A stretch of DNA of 64,000 nt from contig RSEF01000001.1 of the NCBI GenBank assembly GCA_003993805.1, positions 203,029,129 to 203,093,128 of the forward strand. The letters run 5' to 3'. The translations under genes were made by a program, and so were the position numbers. This DNA is from Himantopus leucocephalus (taxonomy: Eukaryota > Chordata > Aves > Charadriiformes > Recurvirostridae). Below are positions 53,677 through 64,000 of the stretch, one piece after another. Each line of letters opens with the position of its first letter. The stretch's first letter is position 1. The notes under the pieces are model-generated. The model searched no databases. It worked only from the letters and a program-made list of their open reading frames with translations, and was not told where the DNA came from.

Positions 53677-56600
53677 GTAAGATGTGGGTACCTTCAGTAG
53701 AAAAGGTGTAATGTGAAGTAACACTACTGTCAGGCACCTCATGTGGTTGTATGACTCAAATAGCCTGTCTTCTGTGGCTTTGTAGAAAGGAAAAAGCCCT
53801 CAATTTCCATTCAAAATTAATGATACTCAGTAAAAATTAACAACTTACATTTTTGGTCCAGCTTTAGTATCTATTTAACTCCTTCAAATGCAGCGTCTCT
53901 GTATACAGGTAATATCCAAACCCAAATAATTACCATCTGGTATACTAAAGTATATCTGTTGGTACGTGGCAATTTTGGGGGCCTCTGAGTGGTTGCTGAA
54001 AGTTGCTTTGAGTTTTTGCTGGAAGTTGGCATGCTCTTCACACACATCCAGCATCTTTTTTTCACCCACCCTAGTACGTACTTCCTCTGTTATCTGTGTA
54101 CCTGCATTACAATCTCACGCTAATGCTGTTTTCTTTTTGGTTTCATTAATTTTACCTTATTTCTGAAGATTTTCCTTCAAGATAGAAAATATTATTTCTG
54201 CGTGGCTGTGTTGAGCTAATAATAATGTCTTATCTAACAGAGTTATAAAAATTTAATTATTTCAGGGGAAATAACAGCAGAAGAGTTGCAGCAACGCTTG
54301 GAGGGGGCTAAGGAGCGTCTGGCGTCACAGACTGATCTGGATAACAGAGAAGGTGAAGGTAGAACTGTTGGAGGTAAAAATTCTTCATTCGTGTATATAG
54401 ATACACATAGTACGTGATGCATAAATATTGTTCTGTACAGATATTTAAGACAAAGGCTGATGGATTTCAGTACCAGCCATTTCAAGTCTTGGTTTTTTTA
54501 TTGTGCCTCTCTGGATTGTTTGAAACGTAAGAGAGACTTCCTAATTACATGAAAACAAACTTGAAATTCTTCATGAAAACTGATTGATGTCAGCCACAAA
54601 TTACTTTCTCCTCTTTTCCTGGTTTCCCTTTTCTAGGAAACTTAACAGCACAAAAATAACTTTCGTTCTTCTAATTCTTAAAAGGTTTTATCATGTATTA
54701 GAGAGGTTGGAACAGGAAAGAAGTTAATTGGGAAACAGTTGACCTCTCTACTGTTTTGTTGTTTCATTTCCATTTGTTTTAATGGAGCGAGGCTTTTATT
54801 ATGTGCGCTGCCTGCCTTCACTTCCCCAGCAATATTGGCTTAATCATTTGGCCAATTCTAGTCAGATTTGGGAGAGGAATAGGCAACTTGGAAACAAAGA
54901 TACCAAATTTCTTGCAGGTTTCATGAAAGTAGGAAGAGCTTAATCTGATCCCTTCAAGGGAAGACCTTCACTGCGATCATGACCATTGGCTTTGTTCATA
55001 CAGGGAGTTAGCGCTGACCAGAACAACTGTATCTGTTTTTGAGCTTGTAGTTGGAAGAGATGTGGGAATGGAGCTGTGGATATTGTAGTAGGAAAAGAGT
55101 GTATTGCACAAAAGGAACAAATCTGTCAAAGCCATGCATCACTTGTTCTGCTGCTTAGAGACAACAATTTTTTTAAATGTTTGCCAGAAGAAGACAAAAC
55201 CTTCTTTCCTTGCTTTATCAAAATTAGCTGACTAGAATACCCTCAAATTGACAGCTTAAGCGAGGGATGGATATTGGACAAATACAACTAACTTTGGACT
55301 GCCTAAACCTGAACACTTTCTCAGAAGAGGCCATCTGGGCATATTAATTTGTCTGTGTATCTGCTGGTGAGACCAAAATTCTAGGTTGAACTGATAAGTC
55401 TTGCTGATGTTTTTACACACAGCATATTTTCAGCAAAATTACATTAGCATAGCAAGGTAGCTGTCCTGTTCCTGTAATGTTTCTGAAGTCAGGGCCCAGC
55501 AAATGTAGAGGATTTGGAGTGCATCGTAGTATGCTGAGTGTGCAGTTGTATGAATGTTTGCAATTCTTTGTTTCTCTCAGATTCTGATGTTCTTGGAGAA
55601 AACTCAAATGGTGACTCTTTGCTTGAATGGCTGAACACATTTCGTCGCACAGGAAATGCCACTCGCAGTGGACAGAGTGGGAACCAAACCTGGAGAGCCG
55701 TGAGTCGAACAAATCCAAACAGTGGGGAGTTTCGATTTAGTCTTGAAATCAACATAAATCATGAGCATAACAGTTTTGAAAGTGCTGGTGAGGAGTATGT
55801 GGGTATAGATAGTAGCAGAATGTATTTAGAAAGAAGACATCAAAGATCTGTCAGTCCCGTTACCCCACGAACAAGGAGCAGGACTGCAAGAGAGGCCGAC
55901 AGTGAGGCTTCAAGCACTGCAAGGACCAGGTCTGTAAGAAGTTCTGTGGCGCAAAGCTCTGAAGCAGCCTCTCATCCGGTCTCGGGGAGGCTCAGGAGTA
56001 GAACGAGGGAGCTGACAGGTCTTTCCCAAACAAACAGTGCCCGTAATAATTCTGCGGCTACTGGTGAACAAAGAGAAATGCCAGAAAGAGGTACTTCTAC
56101 AGAAGTCCGAAGAGGTAGAGCTAGAACTAGTGTTCGGACGGGTACAAACCAAAGACTAGAAATCCTGCGGCTGAGGTCTACTTTAAGTAGTCGAAGCCGC
56201 TCTCCGCTGCAAAGGCAAGGCGATGCTGCTCGTTCTGAGGAGCATGCGCAGAGGCAGGATAGAAATGCACAGCAAGTCAGCAGAAGTAGAAGACAAACAG
56301 CTCAGCCTTCTCCACAGCCTGCCGAAGAACAAGCAAGAGGTAACACTCAGACTCCTCAACTGTCCGGTGTAGCTCCATCCTTGGGAATAACTTTGGAAGA
56401 GGAGGAATCTAGTAGGCCGGCAGCTGCTGTTAGAAGACATCCAACAATTACATTAGATCTTCAGGTGAGAAGAATTCGTCCTGGAGAAAACAGAGATCGG
56501 GACAGTATTGCCAGTAGAACTCGTTCTAGAGTAGGAATGGCAGAAAACACAGTTACCTTTGAAAGTGACAGTGGGGGATTTCGGCGTACAATATCACGAT

Positions 56601-57316
56601 CAGAACGTGCGGGTATTCGAACCTACGTTAGCACTATACGGATACCTCTTCGTCGGATTTCAGAAACTGGGCTTGGTGAACCTTCATCAGTGGCTCTTCG
56701 ATCAATCCTTAGACAAATTATGACAGGCTTTGGAGAACTGAGTTCTTTAATGGAAACTGAATCAAACTCGGAAGTGCAAAGAGGTGGTCATCACTTACCG
56801 GATCTACAGCCAGAGCAGAATAACTCAAGTTCAGTAAACAATAGCAGTGATCCAAGTGAGATTTCATCTAGAAATGGCCATGCAGTAGAAGGCAGCAGGG
56901 AAACAAATGGACAGAGTGATGATATTCAACGCTACGGTCGCAATAATGAAAACCAAGATAACAGACAGTCTCAAGATGCTAACAACCTAGTGGAAAATGG
57001 AACACTGCCCATACTTCGACTTGCCCACTTCTTCTTGCTGAATGAAGACGATGATGACGATCGTTTAAGAGGTTTAACCAAAGAGCAGATTGACAATCTT
57101 TCTACCCGGAACTATGGGGATACTCACACTGAAAATGAAATAAGTAAAACGTGTAGTGTTTGCATTAATGAATATGTGACAGGGAATAAGCTAAGGCAGT
57201 TACCTTGTATGCATGAGTTTCATATTCATTGCATTGATCGCTGGCTTTCTGAAAACTCCACTTGCCCAATTTGTCGGCAGCCTGTATTGGGGTCTAATGC
57301 CACAGACAATGGCTAA
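53484..57316 (+). CDS. RNF6: RNF6, RING-H2 E3 ubiquitin-protein ligase (split CDS)
   Basis: Join of 53484-53676, 54266-54358 (or 54373) and 55581-57316, giving 673 (or 678) residues against about 685 in human. RNF6 is an E3 ligase related to RLIM (RNF12); in mammals it ubiquitinates LIMK1 in growth cones and modifies the androgen receptor. The order is: a charged helical N-terminus with [20 protein letters not shown]; a conserved [19 protein letters not shown] block; a long diverged Arg/Ser-rich basic middle; a conserved [20 protein letters not shown] block; an acidic NEDDDDD run after [14 protein letters not shown]; and a C-terminal C3H2C3 RING (residues 620-660) with [13 protein letters not shown] and CPIC. 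The start matches human MNQSRSRS and has a good Kozak context (A at -3, G at +4). Introns are phase 1. Confidence 0.97.
53677..54265 (+). other. RNF6: RNF6 intron between first two coding exons
   Basis: 589-base GT-AG intron, phase 1. It contains a roughly 60-codon open frame on the minus strand (53884-54069) that I do not recognise. No repeat was identified. Confidence 0.85.
54266..54373 (+). CDS. RNF6: RNF6 second coding exon (donor ambiguous: 54358 or 54373)
   Basis: After an ATTATTTCAG acceptor ending at 54265, the frame (phase 1) reads [20 protein letters not shown] then [11 protein letters not shown], matching human GEITSEELQQRLDGVKEQLA. Two in-phase donors exist 15 bases apart: AAG|GTAGAA (exon end 54358) and GAG|GTAAAA (exon end 54373, adding GRTVG). 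Both join correctly to the next exon. The first gives a length closer to human, while the second has the slightly better donor. Both may be used. Too short to appear as an open frame of its own. Confidence 0.85.
54374..55580 (+). other. RNF6: RNF6 intron before the last exon
   Basis: About 1.2-kb intron (from 54359 if the first donor is used), phase 1, ending in a polypyrimidine tract and CAG at 55578-55580. AT-rich with no recognised element. Confidence 0.85.
55581..57316 (+). CDS. RNF6: RNF6 last coding exon with RING-H2 domain
   Basis: A large terminal exon of 1,736 coding bases including TAA at 57314-57316, entered after TTTCTCTCAG ending at 55580. The open frame begins upstream at 55538, but its first 14 codons ([14 protein letters not shown]) are intron. 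The exon carries the bulk of the protein. The RING is encoded at 57152-57274: Cys codons at 57152 and 57161, then CMHEFHIHC, and the final CPIC ending at 57274. The spacing C-x2-C-x14-C-x-H-x2-H-x2-C-x10-C-x2-C is canonical RING-H2. The region encoding the middle third is rich in Arg, Ser and Gln and poorly conserved, as in other RNF6 proteins. Confidence 0.96.
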
Positions 57317-58092
57317 AATTATTTATACTGCTCAGTACTCAAGGATTTGCTTCTGCTCTATTTATGATGAGCCAGATGGAATTAACTGACTTACATAGGG
57401 GTCCATTTGTGTGGGGAGTTTTGTTAAATTTCTTTAAAAATAATAGGAAACTTGTCTAAATCTAGCAATGTAAATACTATTTTTCTCCAAGTGCAGACCT
57501 AGGAGTACACATAGAACCAAATGATATCGGTAAAGTTTATATTTTTTTAGGTAATTTTGTTATGCTAAGCACTTTTGTAAATACAGAAATGCAATAGTTA
57601 ATCAGTCCTGCTTAATGTATGTTTTTTTAACAGTGTAATGGACTCGCTTTATTTAGATGACAAATTGTTTCACACAGACCCACCACTGTGTTGAAAAATT
57701 AGTGTCTAAATAGCCATTCATTAGCTTTTTGTTCTAAGAACAATTTCTTTTACAGAGAGTCTCTTGCTGGAAATGTTTGCTAAAGATATTTAAGTTACTT
57801 GAAGTGCTCATTTTAATAGACAGTATATTTTTTTTAACATTGAAATATCCTTTTCAAAAAACTTGCCAATTTGGTTCTATTTAAAAAAATTTATGGCAAT
57901 TTTTGCATGTGGTTTTACACAATGCTTAAGGCTGATGAGTTCATATTCAAAAGTGGATGGGTTAGTGACATTATAAAATGTACATAATTAAATGCTGTCT
58001 TTGACAATCGCTGTCTTTTCAATGCAGACAGCAATCAAATCAATGACAATTCCGAGAGGGCGTGTCTTGCTGAACATGATATTTGCTCAAGG

Positions 58093-58098
58093 AATAAA
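58093..58098 (+). terminator. RNF6: Alternative upstream poly(A) signal AATAAA
   Basis: Canonical hexamer within the RNF6 3' UTR, about 780 bases after the stop. It may yield a shorter transcript; no supporting element is visible beyond the hexamer. Confidence 0.35.
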
Positions 58099-58428
58099 TG
58101 AGCGCTGAGGAAGCCTTTTTACTCTTCCAAATTACTCAATTGATATTCATGGGTTTTTAACTGCCTTAGTTTAAAGAGAAAAATATTTCCTTGACCATTA
58201 TATTGTCTACAATATGCATGATTTCTGCATCCTACTCAGAAAAACAAAACAAAGGCTTGAAGTGTTTTTGTACAGAAATTTAAGGTACATGTATAATATT
58301 AGTCCTCTTAAAACATGTCTGAGGACCAAATGGCAAAAGACACTAAAAAGGACAAAATAAGCTTCCCTTAAAGTCCCCAGATTACTGTATAATTAGATAT
58401 TAAACTTTATACCAATAACTTATAAAGA

Positions 58429-58434
58429 AATAAA
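58429..58434 (+). terminator. RNF6: Probable RNF6 poly(A) signal AATAAA
   Basis: Canonical AATAAA about 1.1 kb after the RNF6 stop codon, followed by a GT-containing stretch. Best candidate for the main 3' end. Confidence 0.6.
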
Positions 58435-60239
58435 GTTGCAAAGTAATAATGGAGGCTTCGTGTGAATTACTGTTAAGCCATATCCTGTAGATTGGATAGA
58501 AGATTTATCATCCTTGACGTTCAGTCTCAGTTTTCACTTCATTTGTTCCTGGATTTTCCCCAGCTGTGTACTTGTGTTTCCACAACATGTGTGTTAGCTG
58601 CTATGGTAGATAAAAATGCACAGCAAAGCACTCTTGGGGCTTCTGGAAGTAAGCTGAAAGTTAGAAGGCTCATCTTCTGAGCGACGTGCATCTCGATCTT
58701 TAGAGAAAGGCACAACTGTGCAAACTCTTATGCGTGTATATTCTGAGCGGTAGAAAGAATACCTAAAGTGAAAGAAGTCCTGCTGACTTTGTGCCTATAG
58801 ATGGCCTTGACAAAAGCACTTCTGTGCCAGGTGCTTCAGTTAAAACATCTGCTCATGACATCCTTGAAGGGAAACTATAAAATCCTGTGTTAAGCTATCA
58901 GATGTCTCCTTCAGTTTTACAAGTGGAAAAACTTGTGTCAGAAGTTCCACAAAAGTGCTTCTTTTTATTCCTAAAAGTAGCTTTAAGAAATTCTCTTATG
59001 AGATTTAGAGGAGTTTAAGGATATGATTTAAGATCTCTTCTGATGTGATTTGGACTGCTAATTATTGCAAACATTGTTGACACCTTTCTTGAGTGCCTCC
59101 TTAGCCACATTAAAGAGCGAGGAAATTTGAACATGATTATCAGAACTAGCTTATTTTTTACATTATTTTTTTCTGTTAGGTCCTGATGTCGACAGTATCT
59201 GAATATATGGGTGTCTTCTGCTATGTCCTTGTCTCCTTATGTTTTTCCTTTGTATTTCAAAGCTGCCTGACTCAAGTGCCACGTTTGTAGAAACCTGCCT
59301 TTGGCTCACCATTGCTTTGCTGATCAGCTCTTTCAAGGTCAATTTTAACTTAAATCCTTACTGTAGGGGATTTTTTTTTTTTGTCTACTGCATTTTTTAA
59401 CTAACTAGTTGGAATCCTGCTCAACTGCTACACTAATGCACTAGAGGTAAAGGGAGATTCCCTATGCCGCCTTTCATTCAAATGGGATTTTGCTGTGTGA
59501 CCATAAAAACAAAGTTTCGTACATGGTTCAAGACAAGATCCTGTATGACAGGGTGCGTGTAAACTGAGCTGCTGTGTGGGAATATCCAAAAGTACAGTGA
59601 GAGCTTCCTGTAGAAATCATAGGCTATTGGATGGGAAACATGAACTCTCCTGTGCTCTGTTCCTGTCCTGCTGGCTGTGAATTGTCACGTATTTACCCTC
59701 CATTGGAGGGGTATATCATTTGTTCCTCAACTTTCCCAGCAAATTGTGTTGATATGACCAATTAAATCTCAGTGGTTCAGTTGGTCTTGGCTTCTGTTAC
59801 CTGCGTTCCTGTGACCTTCCTTCAGTTCTACACACACACACATCCCCAAATACTATTTTACCTTGTCCATGGGTCGGGGATTTCACGTTCCAACAGTCAT
59901 AGCTGTGTGTTCAAGGGCTTTGTTAACTTGTTCTCCATGCATTTCCTATCACTTTTCAAACCCATCTGTTTCCTTGATCTCCACAGCTTCCCATTGCAGA
60001 GTTATAATACAGTTTGTCTTTTGTGAGACCTGTTTGTTTTATACTTGCTTTTTAGTATCTTAAATTAAGATCCCTCTTTCTTGTACTGTAAGAAGCAACA
60101 TCACCATAAATAACACCTCCCCATTCACTTCGCTAGTGTCTTAGCCCATTCTCCTTTTTTCTTTTTTTTTAAATAACTAAGAAGCCCTAATTAGTGTCTT
60201 TTTATATAGAAGCTATTATTTTGTAACTAGTTGTTCTTT

Positions 60240-60700
60240 TGAAATGGGAGGACTGGTACTCCTGCAGAATTCAAGATGTGGATGCACTAGGCATTATGTG
60301 GTGATATAACTGCTTTTTTCTTCTCTGTGATCTTCCAATTAATTCCTAGTACTCTAATGTTGTTTTTGATTGCTGCTTAACACTGAGCTGATATCTTCAC
60401 AAGTTTTGCAGAAAGATTTCACAATCACTTTCCTGAATGCTAATTGCTAATTTAGAATGGATTATTGCATGTTTTTCTTTTGTGTACTATTGTGTACGGG
60501 TTTTTTTCTCTTGGATTATTTTGTATGTTGTGCAAGTCAAATTTTTTCTGCCCTTTTGTCATCCTGCGCACCCTACCTCCTGTGATTTGTCTTTGCTTCT
60601 AATAGCCCAATAATTCTGTACCATTTGCAGATTTTATTACTTGTTATTTATTTCTCTTTTTCTGATCATTTATAAGTATGTCATGTAGCACAGGTATTTC
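60240..60700 (-). mobile_element. Ancient CR1/L3-like LINE fragment, antisense
   Basis: GGACTGGTACTCCTGCAGAA, CAAGATGTGGATGCACTAGG, ACACTGAGCTGATATCTTC, CTAATTTAGAATGG and TCTGATCATTTATAAGTATG with TGTAGCACAGGT follow, in order, the antisense 3' portion of old amniote CR1/L3-type LINEs. Strongly diverged; boundaries approximate. Confidence 0.65.
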
Positions 60701-61778
60701 ACTACACTTTAATTCAAAGTTTAACCATTTATTTCTAGCTATTTAATCAGTAAATTTGTAAATCTTTTTTTAGTAAAAGGGGACTAGACATAAATGCATG
60801 AAGAACTTTATGAAATAAATATGGTAATTGTCCTTAAGCTGATACTTGTTGAGGAGAACTTGAAATCCAAGTAAAGCACTGACAGAATGAAGCTGGTTTG
60901 TTAATAATTAAATTCCTTTAGTCATCCCTGTATTCCATCTTATTAGGTGAGCTAATAACATGCTTTATCCTTTCTTTTGCTTGTAAAAGAGGTGAGGAAT
61001 AATACTTGCTTACTCTTCATATATCTCCTGTAAAGGTGCAATAGTCTTTGCCTATATCCTCCTTCACAGGACAGCTTTATAATGTTACTACAGAAGGCAT
61101 AAACATAATATGATGGATATTTTTATGGTGGCTTTCCTCCAGCAAGCGCAGGTTACGGCAGCAGCAAGATCAGGGCAGCAGTGGGGGTGCGTAGCCAGGC
61201 CCCAGCAGGTCCTTACGGTTCCCACTGCTGAATAGGTGATGTCTGTGCCCCTCACTCATGGTGCCACGTCTTCACTGTACCCAGTGTCAGTGTGATTAGA
61301 GCAGGGGAAGGGAGGTACGTCTCCACATGTGATATTAGCTGTTTAATTTGCTGAGCAGACAGTTTAGTGCTACCTGTTCAAAATGAAGCAGTGCTTGTTG
61401 GCTGGCACAGTGGCAGCTCTGGGGGTGCCAGCTCCCAGCAGTGCGAAAGGTGGAAGGAGGTTTTCATCGGCAGCACAGACAGGCACTGATCTAGTCAAAG
61501 TGACAATGATCCCTGTCTGGCATGGACTGAGAATGCTTACTTGTCGGGTGACAGGCTTACGTGGAGCAAGTCTGGAGCTTTTGTGTTTGTCATAGCAGTC
61601 AAAGGGAGGGTGCATCCAATTCTATGAAACTGGGTGGCTGGAGTTTTTTGCAGCCTGTTGATTCATCTTATTGTGAATAAAATACAGGGAAGATGTTACA
61701 AAACACTACATAACATAAGTAATGACTTGACATTTACTGGATGTAAAAGACTGGAAGCCTTATAGTTACAGTCATGGG

Positions 61779-61849
61779 AATAGGGTGCTCTTAAGTTGAA
61801 GAGCACCCTATTGCTCTTGAAGAGTTGAAGAGGTAATGAACCTCTTCAA
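61779..61849. repeat. Cluster of three perfect inverted repeats
   Basis: A 14-bp perfect stem (61779-61792 with 61799-61812; loop AAGTTG), then the palindrome CTCTTGAAGAG (61814-61824), then a 10-bp perfect stem (61825-61834 with 61840-61849; loop AATGA). The arms share GCTCTT and GAAGAG words. Confidence 0.9.
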
Positions 61850-62533
61850 ACAGAGGCAGACCACTACTGGTGGCACTGGTGCATAGTGTAAGGGAAAAGA
61901 CAGCTGAACACTCACACATCTGTGCGGAAACAAAAGGTTCCTGCAGTTGTGAAGCTGAGTATGACGAAGCTGGGAAATGTGAGAATGAAGGTTGCCTATG
62001 GCACCTTAGGTCAGCTTTCTAGTGCTTCTCCATGCTGATGTTATCTCTCCCTGCAAATGTGGCTTCTCTCAGAGCACCAGCTGGGTCAGGTTCACTTCCT
62101 GAGCTGCTGGCAATTCTTTCCTTTTGTTATATGCCTTGGGGTTTTTTTTTTTTCACTCCATGCTTTTAAATTCCTATCTTTAAAGGAAGTACCTACTTCT
62201 TCATGAGTTATTTCATGATGCTTATCGTTCATGGTAATTTTCTCCATACTTTTGTGAGAGAAGGATCTGCTTTGTACTTAGAAATTTTACTTCTCATCTA
62301 TCTTTTTTTTTTCTTGTTTTTTGAAATGAGCATCTATTTCTCCATCTGATTGTCTTCTATTCAGGTATTTAATAGGATGTAGCTTACGTAAACATAATTG
62401 TATGGCATGAAAGAAAGCTAAAAGTAAAGAGATGTTAAAGATGAACAGCATTATATCCTCAAACTAGAAGAAATGTCTTCTAAGCCAGCTTTGGTTGATC
62501 TCCAGGAGGTGTTTTCTATTGGTTGTCTCCTGC

Positions 62534-62749
62534 TGCAGGGTGCACAGCTATTGGTACTGGCATCAGGCTAGCTTTATATCAGGAACGAGTAAGTGACATG
62601 TTAAATGACTTTTACTGGTGATATTAAGAAACGTCATTTATTNTGCAGGGTGCACAGCTATTGGTACTGGCATCAGGCTAGCTTTATCTCAGGAACGAGT
62701 AAGTGACATGTTAAATGACTTACTGGTGACATTAAGAAACGTCATTTAT
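62534..62749. repeat. N-joined duplication of about 107 bp
   Basis: 62534-62642 and 62644-62749 share a sequence starting TGCAGGGTGCACAGCTATTG, with a 2-base length difference in a TTTT/TT run and a few substitutions, around an N at 62643. Probably unmerged contig ends or haplotypes. Confidence 0.88.
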
Positions 62750-63939
62750 GGCTATGATAAGAAATGGAAAAATGTGGTTAGAAGTTTTAAAAATAACAAT
62801 TTATTTCAATTGAAATATTAAATTCAGGTCAACTGGCAGCACTAACCCAGAGCCTCTCTAGAAAGCCTTCATGCTGAAAATGACCCAGGGAGCTGGACTG
62901 GACAAGGCCCTTGGTAAGATACAGAGAACTATCAGGCTGAGATAATACATTTTTCCATTCCTTACATGTGTGATGCTGTCAGTGACTTTCTAGCTGATAT
63001 TATGGCCCTGTATGCGTCTCTAATAGTCTCTTCTTTAAAAATGTATGATGTAGAAATGGATTCCTGCATTACCAAATAACTGCAAACAGGGCAGAAGTGT
63101 TTTAATTTCATCCTGTTCCTCAGACTCTTTCCAACTTCCCTTTCCTTTCCTTATGTATTCATTCAATCTTTTTGTACACCTGTATCCATTTCCAAGCTTT
63201 TTTTCACTCTTTCATCTTGGGAACAGACTATTTCTGCAAACTAGTTTCCTCTGGCACTACTGAAAACTTCATGTGAGTCGCGTATGTCTAGAAAGGGGGA
63301 GAGATTTGGAATAATGGGGGCATCATTCCTGCTGGTTTTCATAGTCTCAGGGTTTATTGAACACAGTGTGTCCCAGAATAGCTCCAAAACTAATACAGGG
63401 GCATCATACTGGTTTTGTGTTTCAATAGGTCTGTGACGTATTTGTACTATAACAGTGATGTTTGCGTTATACTGCACCATAAACCAGAAAAGCAACACCA
63501 GAGAACTGTTAAGCAACAGCATATATTCACACTGCTGTGACCCAAGGCGTTTGTCAGACAATCTAATCTGAATTAACCAAAATAATGCAAGAAGTTATGA
63601 CTTGTGCAGCAGCATCGCCATGCTAGGTTGCACAACCTCTCTTGGCTTGACTCAGCGTCAAGTGGTCATTCTGTTCATGTTTTTAGATCTTCAGAAATAC
63701 AAGGAGGGAATTAGTTAATTAGGTGCTTTGTTGTCTTTTGAATTATAAATGTAGCCTTTTCATCTAAAAACAATAGCTAAATGGAAAATGGAACATGAAA
63801 TATGATAGTTTGACTGGAACATACAGGCTGGGTTATCAGGCTGGTTTTGGCATCAAGCATCTTGCTAAGCCACAGGCATAGTTAAATTATGTTAATATAA
63901 ATAAGGACAATAAGGTTTGGCTCAGCTCTGGCATAAACA

Positions 63940-64000
63940 TGGCCCAGTCAGCGTCGGTTTATGAAAGGCAGGTCCTGCTTGACTAAACTGATCTCCTTCT
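63940..64000 (+). mobile_element. CR1 LINE, sense, start of a copy running off the right edge
   Basis: CATGGCCCAGTCAGCGTCGG, TTTATGAAAGGCAGGTCCTG and CTTGACTAAACTGATCTCCT match the CR1 reverse-transcriptase region (HGF.KGRSCLTNLISF-like). Truncated by the window end. Confidence 0.8.

Larger units (their letters stand above)
57317..58455 (+). other. RNF6: RNF6 3' UTR (end inferred)
   Basis: AT-rich sequence after the stop codon with several T runs, ending at a likely cleavage site 15-25 bases past the AATAAA at 58429-58434. The 3' end is inferred from the signal only. An earlier AATAAA at 58093-58098 could give a shorter mRNA. Confidence 0.6.
58456..64000. other. Intergenic DNA downstream of RNF6
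   Basis: No recognisable gene on either strand. Contents are an old CR1/L3-like fragment (60240-60700), the palindrome cluster (61779-61849), an N-joined duplication (62534-62749) and a CR1 start at the right edge. The remaining open frames are short and without recognisable domains. The stretch may include distal RNF6 transcript ends or regulatory DNA, but nothing in the sequence shows this. Confidence 0.7.

Noticed and set aside
53884..54069. 61-codon minus-strand open frame in an RNF6 intron with protein-like composition
   Set aside because: No recognisable family, no splice context, and length within chance expectation. A processed pseudogene fragment cannot be excluded but is not supported.
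55538..55580. Upstream methionine giving a longer open frame for the RNF6 last exon
   Set aside because: These 14 codons precede a strong acceptor ending at 55580 and have no similarity to RNF6. The true start is the ATG at 53484, joined by splicing.
62618..62821. Open frame spanning the N at 62643
   Set aside because: It is created across an assembly join and includes a duplicated segment; no protein similarity recognised.

Overview
This window is nuclear DNA from a bird. It is AT-rich, intron-dominated sequence with GT-AG introns. It carries CR1 LINE fragments of several ages, typical avian endogenous-retrovirus LTRs, and two neighbouring genes of the conserved vertebrate CDK8-RNF6 locus. 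No prokaryotic, plasmid or phage features are present. The LTR type (near 8.2, 12.9 and 30.3 kb) points to a non-galliform bird, but species identity is only inference. The assembly is a short-read draft: there is a 100-N gap, a 10-N gap and eight isolated single Ns, several of them joining duplicated contig ends.

Minus strand, about 1-50 kb: the 5' half of CDK8, the Mediator kinase. Three coding exons are visible: exon 4 (7833-7973), exon 3 (11123-11233) and exon 2 (21712-21787). Together they encode residues 44-152 (human numbering) of the kinase N lobe and the start of the catalytic loop. Exons 5 onward lie off the left edge. Exon 1 is not found and is probably inside the 100-N gap at 50427-50526, whose left flank (about 50330-50426) is CpG-rich. 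The long introns hold CR1 copies (including a nested pair at 27.5-29.6 kb), LTRs, homopolymers and G/T-rich tracts.

Plus strand, 50.5-58.5 kb: RNF6, a RING-H2 E3 ubiquitin ligase. Its coding sequence is complete in three exons (53484-53676, 54266-54358 or 54373, 55581-57316), followed by a 3' UTR of about 1.1 kb with a canonical poly(A) signal at 58429-58434. CDK8 and RNF6 are head to head and probably share a bidirectional CpG-island promoter, largely lost in the gap.

58.5-64 kb: no recognisable gene. This part holds an ancient CR1/L3-like fragment, a compact cluster of perfect palindromes at 61779-61849, a false tandem duplication around an N at 62643, and the start of a sense CR1 at the right edge.

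I found no previously undescribed biological system. The most useful points are the missing CDK8 exon 1 and promoter, the assembly duplications, the nested CR1 insertion, the palindrome cluster, and G-quadruplex-capable tracts in CDK8 introns.
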